5,053 bases of DNA, from NCBI GenBank assembly GCA_964428905.1, contig CAYSAA010000182.1, positions 1 through 5,053 on the forward strand, in the 5' to 3' direction. The notes beneath the pieces were generated by a model. It made no database searches, was not told the DNA's origin, and saw nothing but the letters and a program-made list of their open reading frames with translations. A program made the translations under genes and the position numbers. The stretch's first letter is position 1; each line of letters begins with the position of its first letter. This document shows positions 1-5,053 of this stretch, one piece after another. This DNA is from CAYSAA01 sp964428905 (GTDB lineage Bacteria > Atribacterota > Phoenicimicrobiia > Phoenicimicrobiales > Stramentimicrobiaceae).

Positions 1-45
1 ACGAAGGACTTTTTGCTTAATTTGTCTTTTCTCCCTGTTCTAATT

Positions 46-74
46 AAAATAATAGTGTAAAAAAATAAAGTCAA
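46..74 (-). promoter_or_regulatory. Candidate sigma-70-type promoter pointing out of the window (downstream of two)
   Basis: TTGACT (74-69) and TATTTT (51-46) are separated by 17 nt on the minus strand. The -35 matches five of six positions and the -10 four of six. AGGGAG lies at 36-31 (minus strand), but no ATG, GTG or TTG follows at normal distance inside the window, so the gene it might serve is not visible. Confidence 0.35.
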
Positions 75-80
75 TGTAAA

Positions 81-109
81 AGTATATCGAATAGAAAAGA
101 AAAAGTAAA
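81..109 (-). promoter_or_regulatory. Candidate sigma-70-type promoter pointing out of the window (upstream of two)
   Basis: TTTACT (109-104) and TATACT (86-81) are separated by 17 nt on the minus strand. The -10 element matches five of six positions and the -35 four of six. It lies downstream of galK and would drive a gene beyond the left edge. Confidence 0.35.
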
Positions 110-181
110 GATATGAACGGGTGTCTTGAGTCAATTCAAAGAGGGAATAACAAATGATTGGTTTCAAAAAATGCCTGTCCC

Positions 182-201
182 AAAAAAAGAACTTTTTCTT
201 T
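182..201 (-). terminator. Weak A/U hairpin downstream of galK
   Basis: On the minus strand AAAGAA, a 4-nt loop and TTCTTT are followed by four more T residues, starting 14 nt after the galK stop. The stem is only 6 bp with one G-C pair, so it would be a poor intrinsic terminator. It is the only terminator-like structure I see after galK. Confidence 0.25.
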
Positions 202-214
202 CATGATTTCTAAA

Positions 215-1372
215 TTACTTTTTTACTGCTAAACCAGGAGTGATGGTAATAGGAAAAAGCCGGGGATATTTTTTAAAAATAATGTCATACTTTTCCTTAA
301 TGAAAGGAAATACTTTTTTCACACTATCTTTTTTTATTAAAGCTAGTACACATCCTCCAAAACCGCCTCCCATCATTCTTGCACCTATAACACCATTACT
401 AGCTCCCAGATAATCCACAATCAAGTCTAATTCAGGACAACTGACTTCAAAAAGATATTTAAGACCGTTATGAGAAGCATAAAGTAATTGTCCTACCTGG
501 TTAAATGATTGTTTTCTTAAAGCCTTAACCATTCTCTTTACCCGGAGATTTTCTTCAATAACATAAACTAACCTTTTATAGATATTTACTGGCAATTTAT
601 CTCTACATCGTTGAACATCTTTTAACTGTACTTCTCTTAAAGATTTTAATTTTGAATTAGAACAAGCCTGGATAATCTTTAGTCCAGTTTCACACTCCAG
701 ACGTCTTGTATTATATTCACTGTTATCTAAATCATGGGAAATAGTCGTATCGATTAAAATGAAAACAAAATCATTAAGGTATAAAGGAATATATTGATAG
801 TTCATCTTCTGGATATCCAAAAATATAGCATGATTTTCCTTCCCCATAATGGAAACAAATTGATCCATGATACCACATTGTACACCCACATAGTCATTTT
901 CTGCTTTTTGTGCTATGGCAGCCATGTGAATCGGTTTGATCTGGAGATTATACATATCATCTAAAGCAAACAAAAAAGCGACTTCTAATGCTGCTGAGCT
1001 GGAAAGACCGGCTCCAATAGGTATATCACTTGTGATATATACATCTAAACCGGAATATTTTTGAAAACCAATTTCTTCCTGAAGTATCAATAGAATTGCT
1101 TTTAGATATTTTACCCAGCCATCATTTTTACTAATACTCTTGATTGGATATCGAGATAGTTTTAAACCTGGAAATTCCCGGGAATATGCTCTTAAAATCC
1201 CTAAGTTATTTTTTCTGATGGCAAGTCGAATAGATCGATCAATCGTTGCCGGTAAAACAAATCCATGATTATAATCGGTATGTTCTCCAATAATATTAAT
1301 CCTTCCCGGTGCATTATAGTAAATAAAATCTTCCGCATCTTCAAATATCTCGTTTATCTTTTTACCTTTCAA
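215..1372 (-). CDS. galK: Galactokinase (GHMP kinase family)
   Basis: This enzyme phosphorylates alpha-D-galactose with ATP to galactose-1-phosphate, the substrate of the GalT encoded just upstream. It has 385 residues, normal for bacterial GalK. The galactokinase signature GRINIIGEHTDYN is at 23-35 (Arg24 catalytic; Glu30, His31 and Asp33 sugar-binding). The ATP-binding GHMP motif PIGAGLSSSAA spans 118-128, the catalytic aspartate is Asp170 in GIMDQ, and Tyr220 in the SEYNTRR stretch is the expected sugar contact. The third GHMP motif, GARMMGGGFGGC, is at 330-341. Spacing from Arg24 to Asp170 and Tyr220 matches the Lactococcus enzyme within one residue, from memory. The start is TTG, overlapping the galT TGA as TTGA, with AAGGAG 6 nt upstream. 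No ATG competes: the signature begins about 20 residues in. Substrate preference for galactose over N-acetylgalactosamine is inferred from the signature and the galT partner. Confidence 0.96.
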   Translation of the reverse strand: MKGKKINEIFEDAEDFIYYNAPGRINIIGEHTDYNHGFVLPATIDRSIRLAIRKNNLGILRAYSREFPGLKLSRYPIKSISKNDGWVKYLKAILLILQEEIGFQKYSGLDVYITSDIPIGAGLSSSAALEVAFLFALDDMYNLQIKPIHMAAIAQKAENDYVGVQCGIMDQFVSIMGKENHAIFLDIQKMNYQYIPLYLNDFVFILIDTTISHDLDNSEYNTRRLECETGLKIIQACSNSKLKSLREVQLKDVQRCRDKLPVNIYKRLVYVIEENLRVKRMVKALRKQSFNQVGQLLYASHNGLKYLFEVSCPELDLIVDYLGASNGVIGARMMGGGFGGCVLALIKKDSVKKVFPFIKEKYDIIFKKYPRLFPITITPGLAVKK

Positions 1373-2319
1373 GGTATACTCCTTAATTGATTTGCAATTT
1401 CTTCAGGAGATGAAGGATTAATGAATTGCCAGGTTGTAGTTTCCACACTTGCCATCCATTTCATCTTATTTTTATCTCTTAATGGAGGGCAGAATTCAAC
1501 ATGAAAGTGAAAATAACCATACTCTTGACGATCTGAAGGAGATAGGAATAAGGCCATCATATAGGGACAGGATCTTTGAAATAATCGATCATATTTTTTA
1601 GTAACAACTTGTAATGTCTCTGCAAATGATTTTTTTTCTAAATCAGTCATCTCAGTAATGGAACCCAAATGTCGTTTCGATAAGACATGAATCTCATAAG
1701 GAAATCTGGCATAATAGGGAACCAGGGCTATAAAAAAATCATTCTGAAAAACAATGCGATCTTTAAGCCGTATTTCTTCCTTGAGAATATCGCAAAGCAT
1801 GCAATGTTGATGTATATTCATGTATCTTCGCATATTCTGTAATTTTATCTTGACCCTTATGGGTATAAACGGAAAGGCATAGAGTTGCCCATGAGGATGG
1901 GAAAGGGTAGCACCAACTTCTTCCCCTTTATTTTCAAAAATAAAAATATATTTTATCCCGGGATGATCCGATAATTCAATAATCCTGTCTTCCCAAACAT
2001 CAATGAGATTTTCAATTTGAGTAAAAGGCATTTCTGAAAGAGAACTATCATGTACAGGGGTGTACATAATCACTTCACAGATACCATGTGATGGCTTGCT
2101 TTTCAGAAAAGGAGAACCAGAATTCAATGGAACAGAAGGATGATGAACCAATGCAGGAAATCGATTCTCAAAAACTGCCAAATCATAATCCCGCTCTAGT
2201 TCTAAATTACCGGGACATAGAGGGCATCCTTGGAAATCTGAATGAATCGGCCTATTCTGACGACCGGATGAAATCATCACCCATTCGCCGGTCATGGGGT
2301 TGAAACGAAGCTCCTGCAT
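1369..2319 (-). CDS. galT: Galactose-1-phosphate uridylyltransferase
   Basis: This cytoplasmic Leloir-pathway enzyme transfers UMP from UDP-glucose to galactose-1-phosphate, giving glucose-1-phosphate and UDP-galactose, through a covalent uridylyl-histidine. The active-site motif HPHGQ is at 141-145, with nucleophile His143. The structural zinc site appears intact by comparison with E. coli: Cys32 and Cys35 in CPLC, His90 and His141. FHFHVEF near the C-terminus keeps both histidines (271, 273) of the second, iron site. However, the other two ligands of that site (E. coli Glu182 and His281) align with Lys159 and Phe258, so iron binding is doubtful. That site is not catalytic in E. coli. At 316 aa the protein is compact compared with about 348 in E. 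coli. The start is ATG, with GAGGG 6 nt upstream. The stop TGA overlaps the galK start. It lies 160 nt after the sugar-binding-protein gene, probably in the same transcript. Confidence 0.96.
   Translation of the reverse strand: MQELRFNPMTGEWVMISSGRQNRPIHSDFQGCPLCPGNLELERDYDLAVFENRFPALVHHPSVPLNSGSPFLKSKPSHGICEVIMYTPVHDSSLSEMPFTQIENLIDVWEDRIIELSDHPGIKYIFIFENKGEEVGATLSHPHGQLYAFPFIPIRVKIKLQNMRRYMNIHQHCMLCDILKEEIRLKDRIVFQNDFFIALVPYYARFPYEIHVLSKRHLGSITEMTDLEKKSFAETLQVVTKKYDRLFQRSCPYMMALFLSPSDRQEYGYFHFHVEFCPPLRDKNKMKWMASVETTTWQFINPSSPEEIANQLRSIP
1379..1384 (-). promoter_or_regulatory. Ribosome binding site that fixes the galK TTG start
   Basis: AAGGAG on the minus strand, 6 nt before TTG at 1372-1370. 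It lies inside the last codons of galT. The strong match and ideal spacing support the unusual TTG start and allow both reinitiation and independent loading at galK. Confidence 0.8.
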
Positions 2320-2325
2320 TTTTTT

Positions 2326-2330
2326 CCCTC
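2326..2330 (-). promoter_or_regulatory. Ribosome binding site of galT
   Basis: GAGGG on the minus strand, separated from the galT ATG by six A residues. It supports the ATG at 2319 and independent initiation of galT after the 160-nt gap. Confidence 0.75.
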
Positions 2331-2445
2331 TTGTTTCTTTTCATAAGATAATAGTAAACTATCCTTCCGTCATCCTTAATTTTTTTGATTTTCTTTAATC
2401 TTTTTAAACCCAAAACCATTCCTGCTTTCGGAAAAATTAAGTCAT

Positions 2446-2469
2446 AGGGGGGACATATCCATCCCCCCT
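2446..2469 (-). terminator. G6/C6 hairpin after the binding-protein gene (weak terminator or RNA stabiliser)
   Basis: On the minus strand AGGGGGGA and TCCCCCCT form an 8-bp stem with an 8-nt loop, beginning 10 nt after the binding-protein stop codon. No U-run follows the stem directly; TTAATTTTT comes several bases later. This fits a leaky terminator or a 3'-end-protecting hairpin that would keep receptor mRNA more abundant than galT-galK mRNA. On the plus strand the stem is followed at once by TTTT, but no plus-strand gene reads into it. The stem is seen; the function is inferred. Confidence 0.5.
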
Positions 2470-2479
2470 TTTAAAACCA

Positions 2480-3478
2480 TTATCTAATTCCAATTTCAAT
2501 CAGTTCTTTTAATTCTCCAATATTTTGTGGAGTAGCTACACCTACACCTGTATTAATGTGTAAACCTGGTATATTATAACGTTTTGCCAATACAATCTGT
2601 TGGACTGGTAAAAATCCCTGCAGATACAATATTTGATCAAAGGATACGCTAATATACCCCTTCTCAATCCCCTCGATTGTTGCTGGCGAAAGGTCAATTC
2701 CTCCACAAATAATTTCCCCCGGCTCTTTCCCTGCAGCTTCCAGTACTTTCATTAAATTAGATGTTACATTTCCATGTTGCGTTCCAATTGCTTTTAAATC
2801 CGGATTCCTTTCCAAATAAGCTGTTAAGATGGGGATACACAATGAGGCTTCTGCATCTACTTCAGCAGAAATATCAAGTTGCTCTACCATAAGTCCTTCC
2901 TCTTCTAAGGCATCAACAATTCCCATGGGACTTAATCTTCTGCCTTCTTGTGAAAATAGTCCATAGACTAAAGCTTTATCGCCTGCTGACAGTCCTTGTC
3001 TGATCATCGTTTTACCGGTTAAATACCCACCCTCATAAAGCTCAGCTCCTGCATATCCAAAACCATTAATTTGATATTCTTCTTCTAAGGTAGGAAGCGG
3101 ATTATTCCCACTGGTGACAATAATACCCATCCCAATGGCTTCTTCCACTAAGGGAGCAAAAGCTCCTTCGCCTGGATGTCCCATAATAACAATGCCGTCA
3201 GGAGATGCAGCCAAGGCTTCTTTAAATTGATTGATCATTTTCTCCGGCTGCCAACCGGAATACTGTTCAATTAATTTAACACCAAAATGCTCGGCAGCGG
3301 CTTTTGCACCATTCGTCCTGGCTAATGTTGAGGGATCACCCTCTGTTCCCCCCATTTGCATGTAAATAGTGATTCCCTCTCCTAATTGCTCAGCACCAAA
3401 ACCACTCATCGTACTACTCAGCAATAACATGAAAATCACACTTAAGACCAAAAATACAACATTATTTGATTTTTTCAT
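2480..3478 (-). CDS. Periplasmic sugar-binding protein of the ABC transporter (RbsB-like, Peripla_BP_4)
   Basis: This protein would capture a monosaccharide in the periplasm and deliver it to the permease. It has 332 residues. Residues 1-29 form a signal peptide: KK at 2-3, a hydrophobic core at about 7-20, and probable cleavage after GFGA before EQ. There is no cysteine in the leader, so it is secreted rather than lipid-anchored. The first domain starts ITIYMQMGG (36-44); SGNNP at 123-127 and the run GGIDLSPATIEGIEKGY (259-275), followed by DQILYLQG (281-288), are typical of RbsB-like sugar receptors. The ATG at 3478 is chosen because AAGGGGG lies 9 nt upstream and a signal peptide follows directly. 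A TTG at 3526 would add 16 residues before the signal peptide and has no such site. The gene is third in the block, with a 197-nt gap before it and 160 nt after. Galactose is the best guess for the ligand from galT and galK downstream; xylose, ribose or fructose cannot be excluded. Confidence 0.93.
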   Translation of the reverse strand: MKKSNNVVFLVLSVIFMLLLSSTMSGFGAEQLGEGITIYMQMGGTEGDPSTLARTNGAKAAAEHFGVKLIEQYSGWQPEKMINQFKEALAASPDGIVIMGHPGEGAFAPLVEEAIGMGIIVTSGNNPLPTLEEEYQINGFGYAGAELYEGGYLTGKTMIRQGLSAGDKALVYGLFSQEGRRLSPMGIVDALEEEGLMVEQLDISAEVDAEASLCIPILTAYLERNPDLKAIGTQHGNVTSNLMKVLEAAGKEPGEIICGGIDLSPATIEGIEKGYISVSFDQILYLQGFLPVQQIVLAKRYNIPGLHINTGVGVATPQNIGELKELIEIGIR

Positions 3479-3487
3479 TCCAAGAAA

Positions 3488-3494
3488 CCCCCTT
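3488..3494 (-). promoter_or_regulatory. Ribosome binding site that decides the binding-protein start
   Basis: AAGGGGG on the minus strand, 9 nt before ATG at 3478-3476. This site selects the start at the signal peptide over an upstream in-frame TTG at 3526, which would place 16 extra residues before the KK of the signal peptide. Confidence 0.7.
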
Positions 3495-3507
3495 AAAAAA
3501 TTTTTTA
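3494..3507. repeat. A6T6 palindrome upstream of the binding-protein RBS
   Basis: TAAAAAATTTTTTA is a perfect 14-bp palindrome immediately before the AAGGGGG ribosome binding site. As DNA it should be intrinsically curved; as RNA it keeps the initiation region unstructured and A/U-rich, which favours ribosome access. It is too symmetric and A/U-only to be a convincing terminator. Confidence 0.5.
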
Positions 3508-3570
3508 CTACTACTAAATCCTGCAAAATTTCTTTTCAGAATAGATAAAATGAATGTAGCCGATCAGCGC

Positions 3571-3580
3571 CACCTCCTTT
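3571..3580 (-). promoter_or_regulatory. Orphan consensus Shine-Dalgarno in the binding-protein leader
   Basis: AAAGGAGGTG is a near-perfect complement of the usual 16S rRNA 3' end, the best such match in the window, yet no ATG, GTG or TTG lies at normal spacing. CTG sits 5 nt after it, and an overlapping GTG (3573) would open a 19-codon frame ending at TAG 3516-3514. It could serve a short leader peptide, act as a ribosome standby or pause site, or be a relic of an older start. The match is seen directly; its role is unknown. Confidence 0.4.
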
Positions 3581-3613
3581 ATGATGATTCCATTTTCTCT
3601 TGTTATGTTGCTC

Positions 3614-3643
3614 CCTATAGATAATGGTTTATCAAGTTTGCAA
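3614..3643 (-). promoter_or_regulatory. Weak candidate promoter for the binding-protein gene
   Basis: TTGCAA (3643-3638) and TATAGG (3619-3614), separated by 18 nt, each match four of six consensus positions. They lie in the permease to binding-protein gap, about 135 nt before the chosen start. In AT-rich DNA such matches arise easily, so this is only a candidate for extra transcription of the receptor gene. Confidence 0.25.
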
Positions 3644-3672
3644 TAGCACTCAAGGTAGGAATGATTTTTAAT

Positions 3673-4731
3673 TTACTCTTTGATTCCCTTTAAGAAAACC
3701 GAATCCTTTATTTTTTCCTTTATTTTTTTGTCTTTTGAAGTCCCAAAAATTATATTTAAAATCACCGAAATTGCCATCACAAGTCCGGTAACCAGCCGTG
3801 TCCAATAACCCCCGATGCCTGAAGCAACAACACCCGCTTCTAACGATCCAACAATATAGGCTCCAAAAAAGGAACCAACAATCGTGCCTTTCCCCCCGGC
3901 AATGGAAGTACCTCCAATAAAGACTGCTGCCATAACTGGTAGAAGAAACCCGGATCCTTGAGTGGTCCAAAAATTAATCATTTCCAATGTCAGTAATACC
4001 GCAGCAAAACTGGAAATAATTCCCATAATCATAAACAACTGTATTTTTGTCGTAACAACATTGACTCCCATTACCCTGGCTACATCAACATTGTCCCCGA
4101 TAAAAGAAATATGCTCTCCAAACACATGCCGATTGAGAATATACCAAAGAAAAATGGCTACTAATAAAGCCCAGATGCTTTGAACCGGTATAATTCCTCC
4201 TATCCGGCCAACAAAAAAAGGATGAATAACATATTCCTTGATTTCCTTTATATTCCAGGAGAGACCTCCTGACAGTAAAATCGTGACTCCATTCCAAAAA
4301 AATTGGGCAGCAAGAGTAGCCATAATAGAAGGAACACCAATCTTCGCAACAAGTATGCCATTAATATACCCTACCAGCGCTCCTGATGCCAAGGCCATGA
4401 CAAAAGCAAGCCATGGTGCATCAAAAGTACGAAATACATAACAAAATATAAAACCTGAAAACGCAATAACAGCAGAAAAACTTAAATCAATTTCTCCGGC
4501 AGTAATCACCAGAGTCAATCCCAGGGCTAACACAAGCATAGGTGGAACGGTTTGCAGAAAAGACATATAGATTCGATAGCCGGTAAAAACCTGGGGAGCC
4601 ATCAACAAAAAACTGGCCATAATAATAAAATAAACTAAGATAATGGGTAAACTTTCAATTTGCTTTATTTTAGAAAAAGCATTTTTTAAAAACAAGGTTT
4701 TTATAACCTCTATCTCATTTTTTGTTTGCAT
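3673..4731 (-). CDS. CUT2-family sugar ABC transporter permease (BPD_transp_2)
   Basis: This is the integral inner-membrane subunit of a monosaccharide importer (RbsC/XylH/FrcC-like). Its 352 residues are mostly hydrophobic, with roughly eight to ten membrane segments starting near 29-46, 62-77, 84-102, 107-128, 135-153, 185-200, 229-250, 261-273, 284-306 and 311-329. Family landmarks are GEIDLS at 79-84, the cytoplasmic coupling-loop motif GDNVDVARVMGV at 212-223, and FIGGTSIAGGKGT at 271-283. The last 20 residues form a lysine-rich cytoplasmic tail. The ATG lies inside the end of the ATPase gene (17-nt overlap), which implies translational coupling. No good Shine-Dalgarno precedes it. A TTG at codon 12, preceded by GAGG 11 nt upstream, is an alternative start that would remove only a short charged N-terminus. 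The family is firm; the transported sugar is not shown by the sequence. Confidence 0.93.
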   Translation of the reverse strand: MQTKNEIEVIKTLFLKNAFSKIKQIESLPIILVYFIIMASFLLMAPQVFTGYRIYMSFLQTVPPMLVLALGLTLVITAGEIDLSFSAVIAFSGFIFCYVFRTFDAPWLAFVMALASGALVGYINGILVAKIGVPSIMATLAAQFFWNGVTILLSGGLSWNIKEIKEYVIHPFFVGRIGGIIPVQSIWALLVAIFLWYILNRHVFGEHISFIGDNVDVARVMGVNVVTTKIQLFMIMGIISSFAAVLLTLEMINFWTTQGSGFLLPVMAAVFIGGTSIAGGKGTIVGSFFGAYIVGSLEAGVVASGIGGYWTRLVTGLVMAISVILNIIFGTSKDKKIKEKIKDSVFLKGIKE

Positions 4732-5053
4732 ACTTTAATAAAAAATCATTTAGTTCAGTCAGGGAAATCTGGCTCTTTTCAATGCTGGTGATAATTTTAC
4801 CTCTATCTAAAATGAAAAATCGGTCGGCAATCATATAGACATGTGATAACATGTGGGAAATATAAATACAGGACCTTCCTGATTGCTTTATCTTGTTTAC
4901 AAAATCCAAAACTTTTTGCACTTCTTTTAATGATAGTGCAATGGTTGGTTCATCCAATATAATTAAATCAGCATCAAAATACATTGCCCTGCCAATAGCA
5001 ACTCCCTGTCTTTCTCCACCTGACAAGTTGCTAACAGTTGAATCAACGGTAAT
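4715..5053 (-). CDS. Sugar ABC transporter ATP-binding protein, FrcA-type (C-terminal part, cut by window edge)
   Basis: This is the nucleotide-binding subunit that would power monosaccharide import through the permease encoded just downstream. Only the last 112 residues are visible; the reading frame stays open to the right edge, so the start and Walker A lie outside. Visible residues 10-13 are the ABC signature LSGG, inside LSGGERQGVAIGRA. Walker B is LIILDEPT at 30-37 and the switch histidine is in ISH at 65-67. The D-loop reads IALS, the form I associate with FrcA-like proteins rather than classic SALD. The protein ends about 45 residues after the switch histidine, with no second cassette. 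The GERQGVAI wording fits short single-cassette proteins (about 250-260 aa) better than the second half of a 500-aa RbsA/MglA type, where I expect GGNQQK. The stop overlaps the permease start by 17 nt. The family is firm; the substrate is inferred. Confidence 0.93.
   Translation of the reverse strand: MTVDSTVSNLSGGERQGVAIGRAMYFDADLIILDEPTIALSLKEVQKVLDFVNKIKQSGRSCIYISHMLSHVYMIADRFFILDRGKIITSIEKSQISLTELNDFLLKYANKK

Noticed and set aside
154..213. Plus-strand 19-codon frame with GAGGG 8 nt before its ATG
   Set aside because: Very short, with low-complexity Lys/Phe content from A/T runs; the good spacing could easily arise by chance.
2088..2303. Plus-strand 71-codon open frame inside galT
   Set aside because: It lies entirely antisense to a well-supported galT and resembles no family I know.
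2351..2362. Short dyad ATAGT-AA-ACTAT upstream of galT as an operator
   Set aside because: Only 5-bp arms, in AT-rich DNA, no promoter recognisable beside it, and it does not resemble the CG-centred GalR/LacI operator.
3479..3526. N-terminal extension of the binding protein from a TTG at 3526
   Set aside because: It would put 16 residues ahead of a normal signal peptide, has no good ribosome site, and the ATG at 3478 has AAGGGGG 9 nt upstream.
3668..3970. Minus-strand 100-codon open frame inside the permease gene
   Set aside because: Out-of-frame shadow of the permease; its Cys/Trp/Arg-rich composition is typical of a shifted frame.
4085..4297. Minus-strand 70-codon open frame inside the permease gene
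   Set aside because: Out-of-frame shadow of the permease with no recognisable domain.
3962..4441. Two plus-strand open frames (3962-4183 and 4238-4441) opposite the permease
   Set aside because: Both are antisense to conserved permease sequence and show no family features.
5024..5026. TTG as a start for a short ATPase fragment
   Set aside because: It is the leucine codon of the LSGG signature, and the frame stays open to the window edge, so the gene is cut rather than short.
1..5053. CRISPR array, tRNA or rRNA, insertion sequence, or defence/toxin system
   Set aside because: No spaced repeats, no tRNA-like cloverleaf or rRNA segment recognised, no transposase, nuclease or toxin motifs; nearly all sequence is explained by transport and Leloir-pathway genes.

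Overview
This AT-rich window is a single-strand block: all five supported genes read on the minus strand, from the right edge to the left. In transcription order they are the 3' part of a sugar ABC-transporter ATPase (4715-5053, entering from outside the window), a CUT2-family permease (3673-4731), a periplasmic sugar-binding protein (2480-3478), galT (1369-2319) and galK (215-1372). All are open and unbroken; only the ATPase is cut, by the window edge.

The layout suggests one sugar uptake and catabolism operon. The binding protein, permease and FrcA-type single-domain ATPase would bring a monosaccharide across the inner membrane. GalK would phosphorylate galactose to galactose-1-phosphate, and GalT would exchange it with UDP-glucose to give glucose-1-phosphate and UDP-galactose (Leloir pathway). 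The gene neighbourhood therefore makes galactose the leading candidate substrate, but this is inference: the transporter family also handles fructose, ribose and xylose. galE, galM, a glycosidase and a regulator are not in the window. Coupling is tight within two pairs: ATPase and permease overlap by 17 nt, and galT and galK overlap by 4 nt with a TTG start for galK. It is looser around the binding-protein gene, which has a 197-nt leader on one side and a 160-nt gap with a G6/C6 hairpin on the other, as if its expression were set separately.

Region 1-214 lies downstream of galK. It has no convincing gene, a weak A/U hairpin, a short REP-like motif, and two promoter-like pairs that point left out of the window, probably towards the next gene.

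Organism: the binding protein has a plain signal peptide with no lipobox cysteine, which fits a diderm with a periplasm better than a typical Gram-positive. GalT is compact (316 aa) and the base composition is AT-rich. A non-proteobacterial anaerobe of the Atribacterota/Thermotogota/Spirochaetota kind is possible, but this is a low-confidence guess from protein style alone. I found no mobile element, CRISPR array, tRNA, rRNA or clearly new biological system. The items worth a second look are small: substituted metal-site residues in GalT, an orphan consensus Shine-Dalgarno, and the hairpin after the binding-protein gene.
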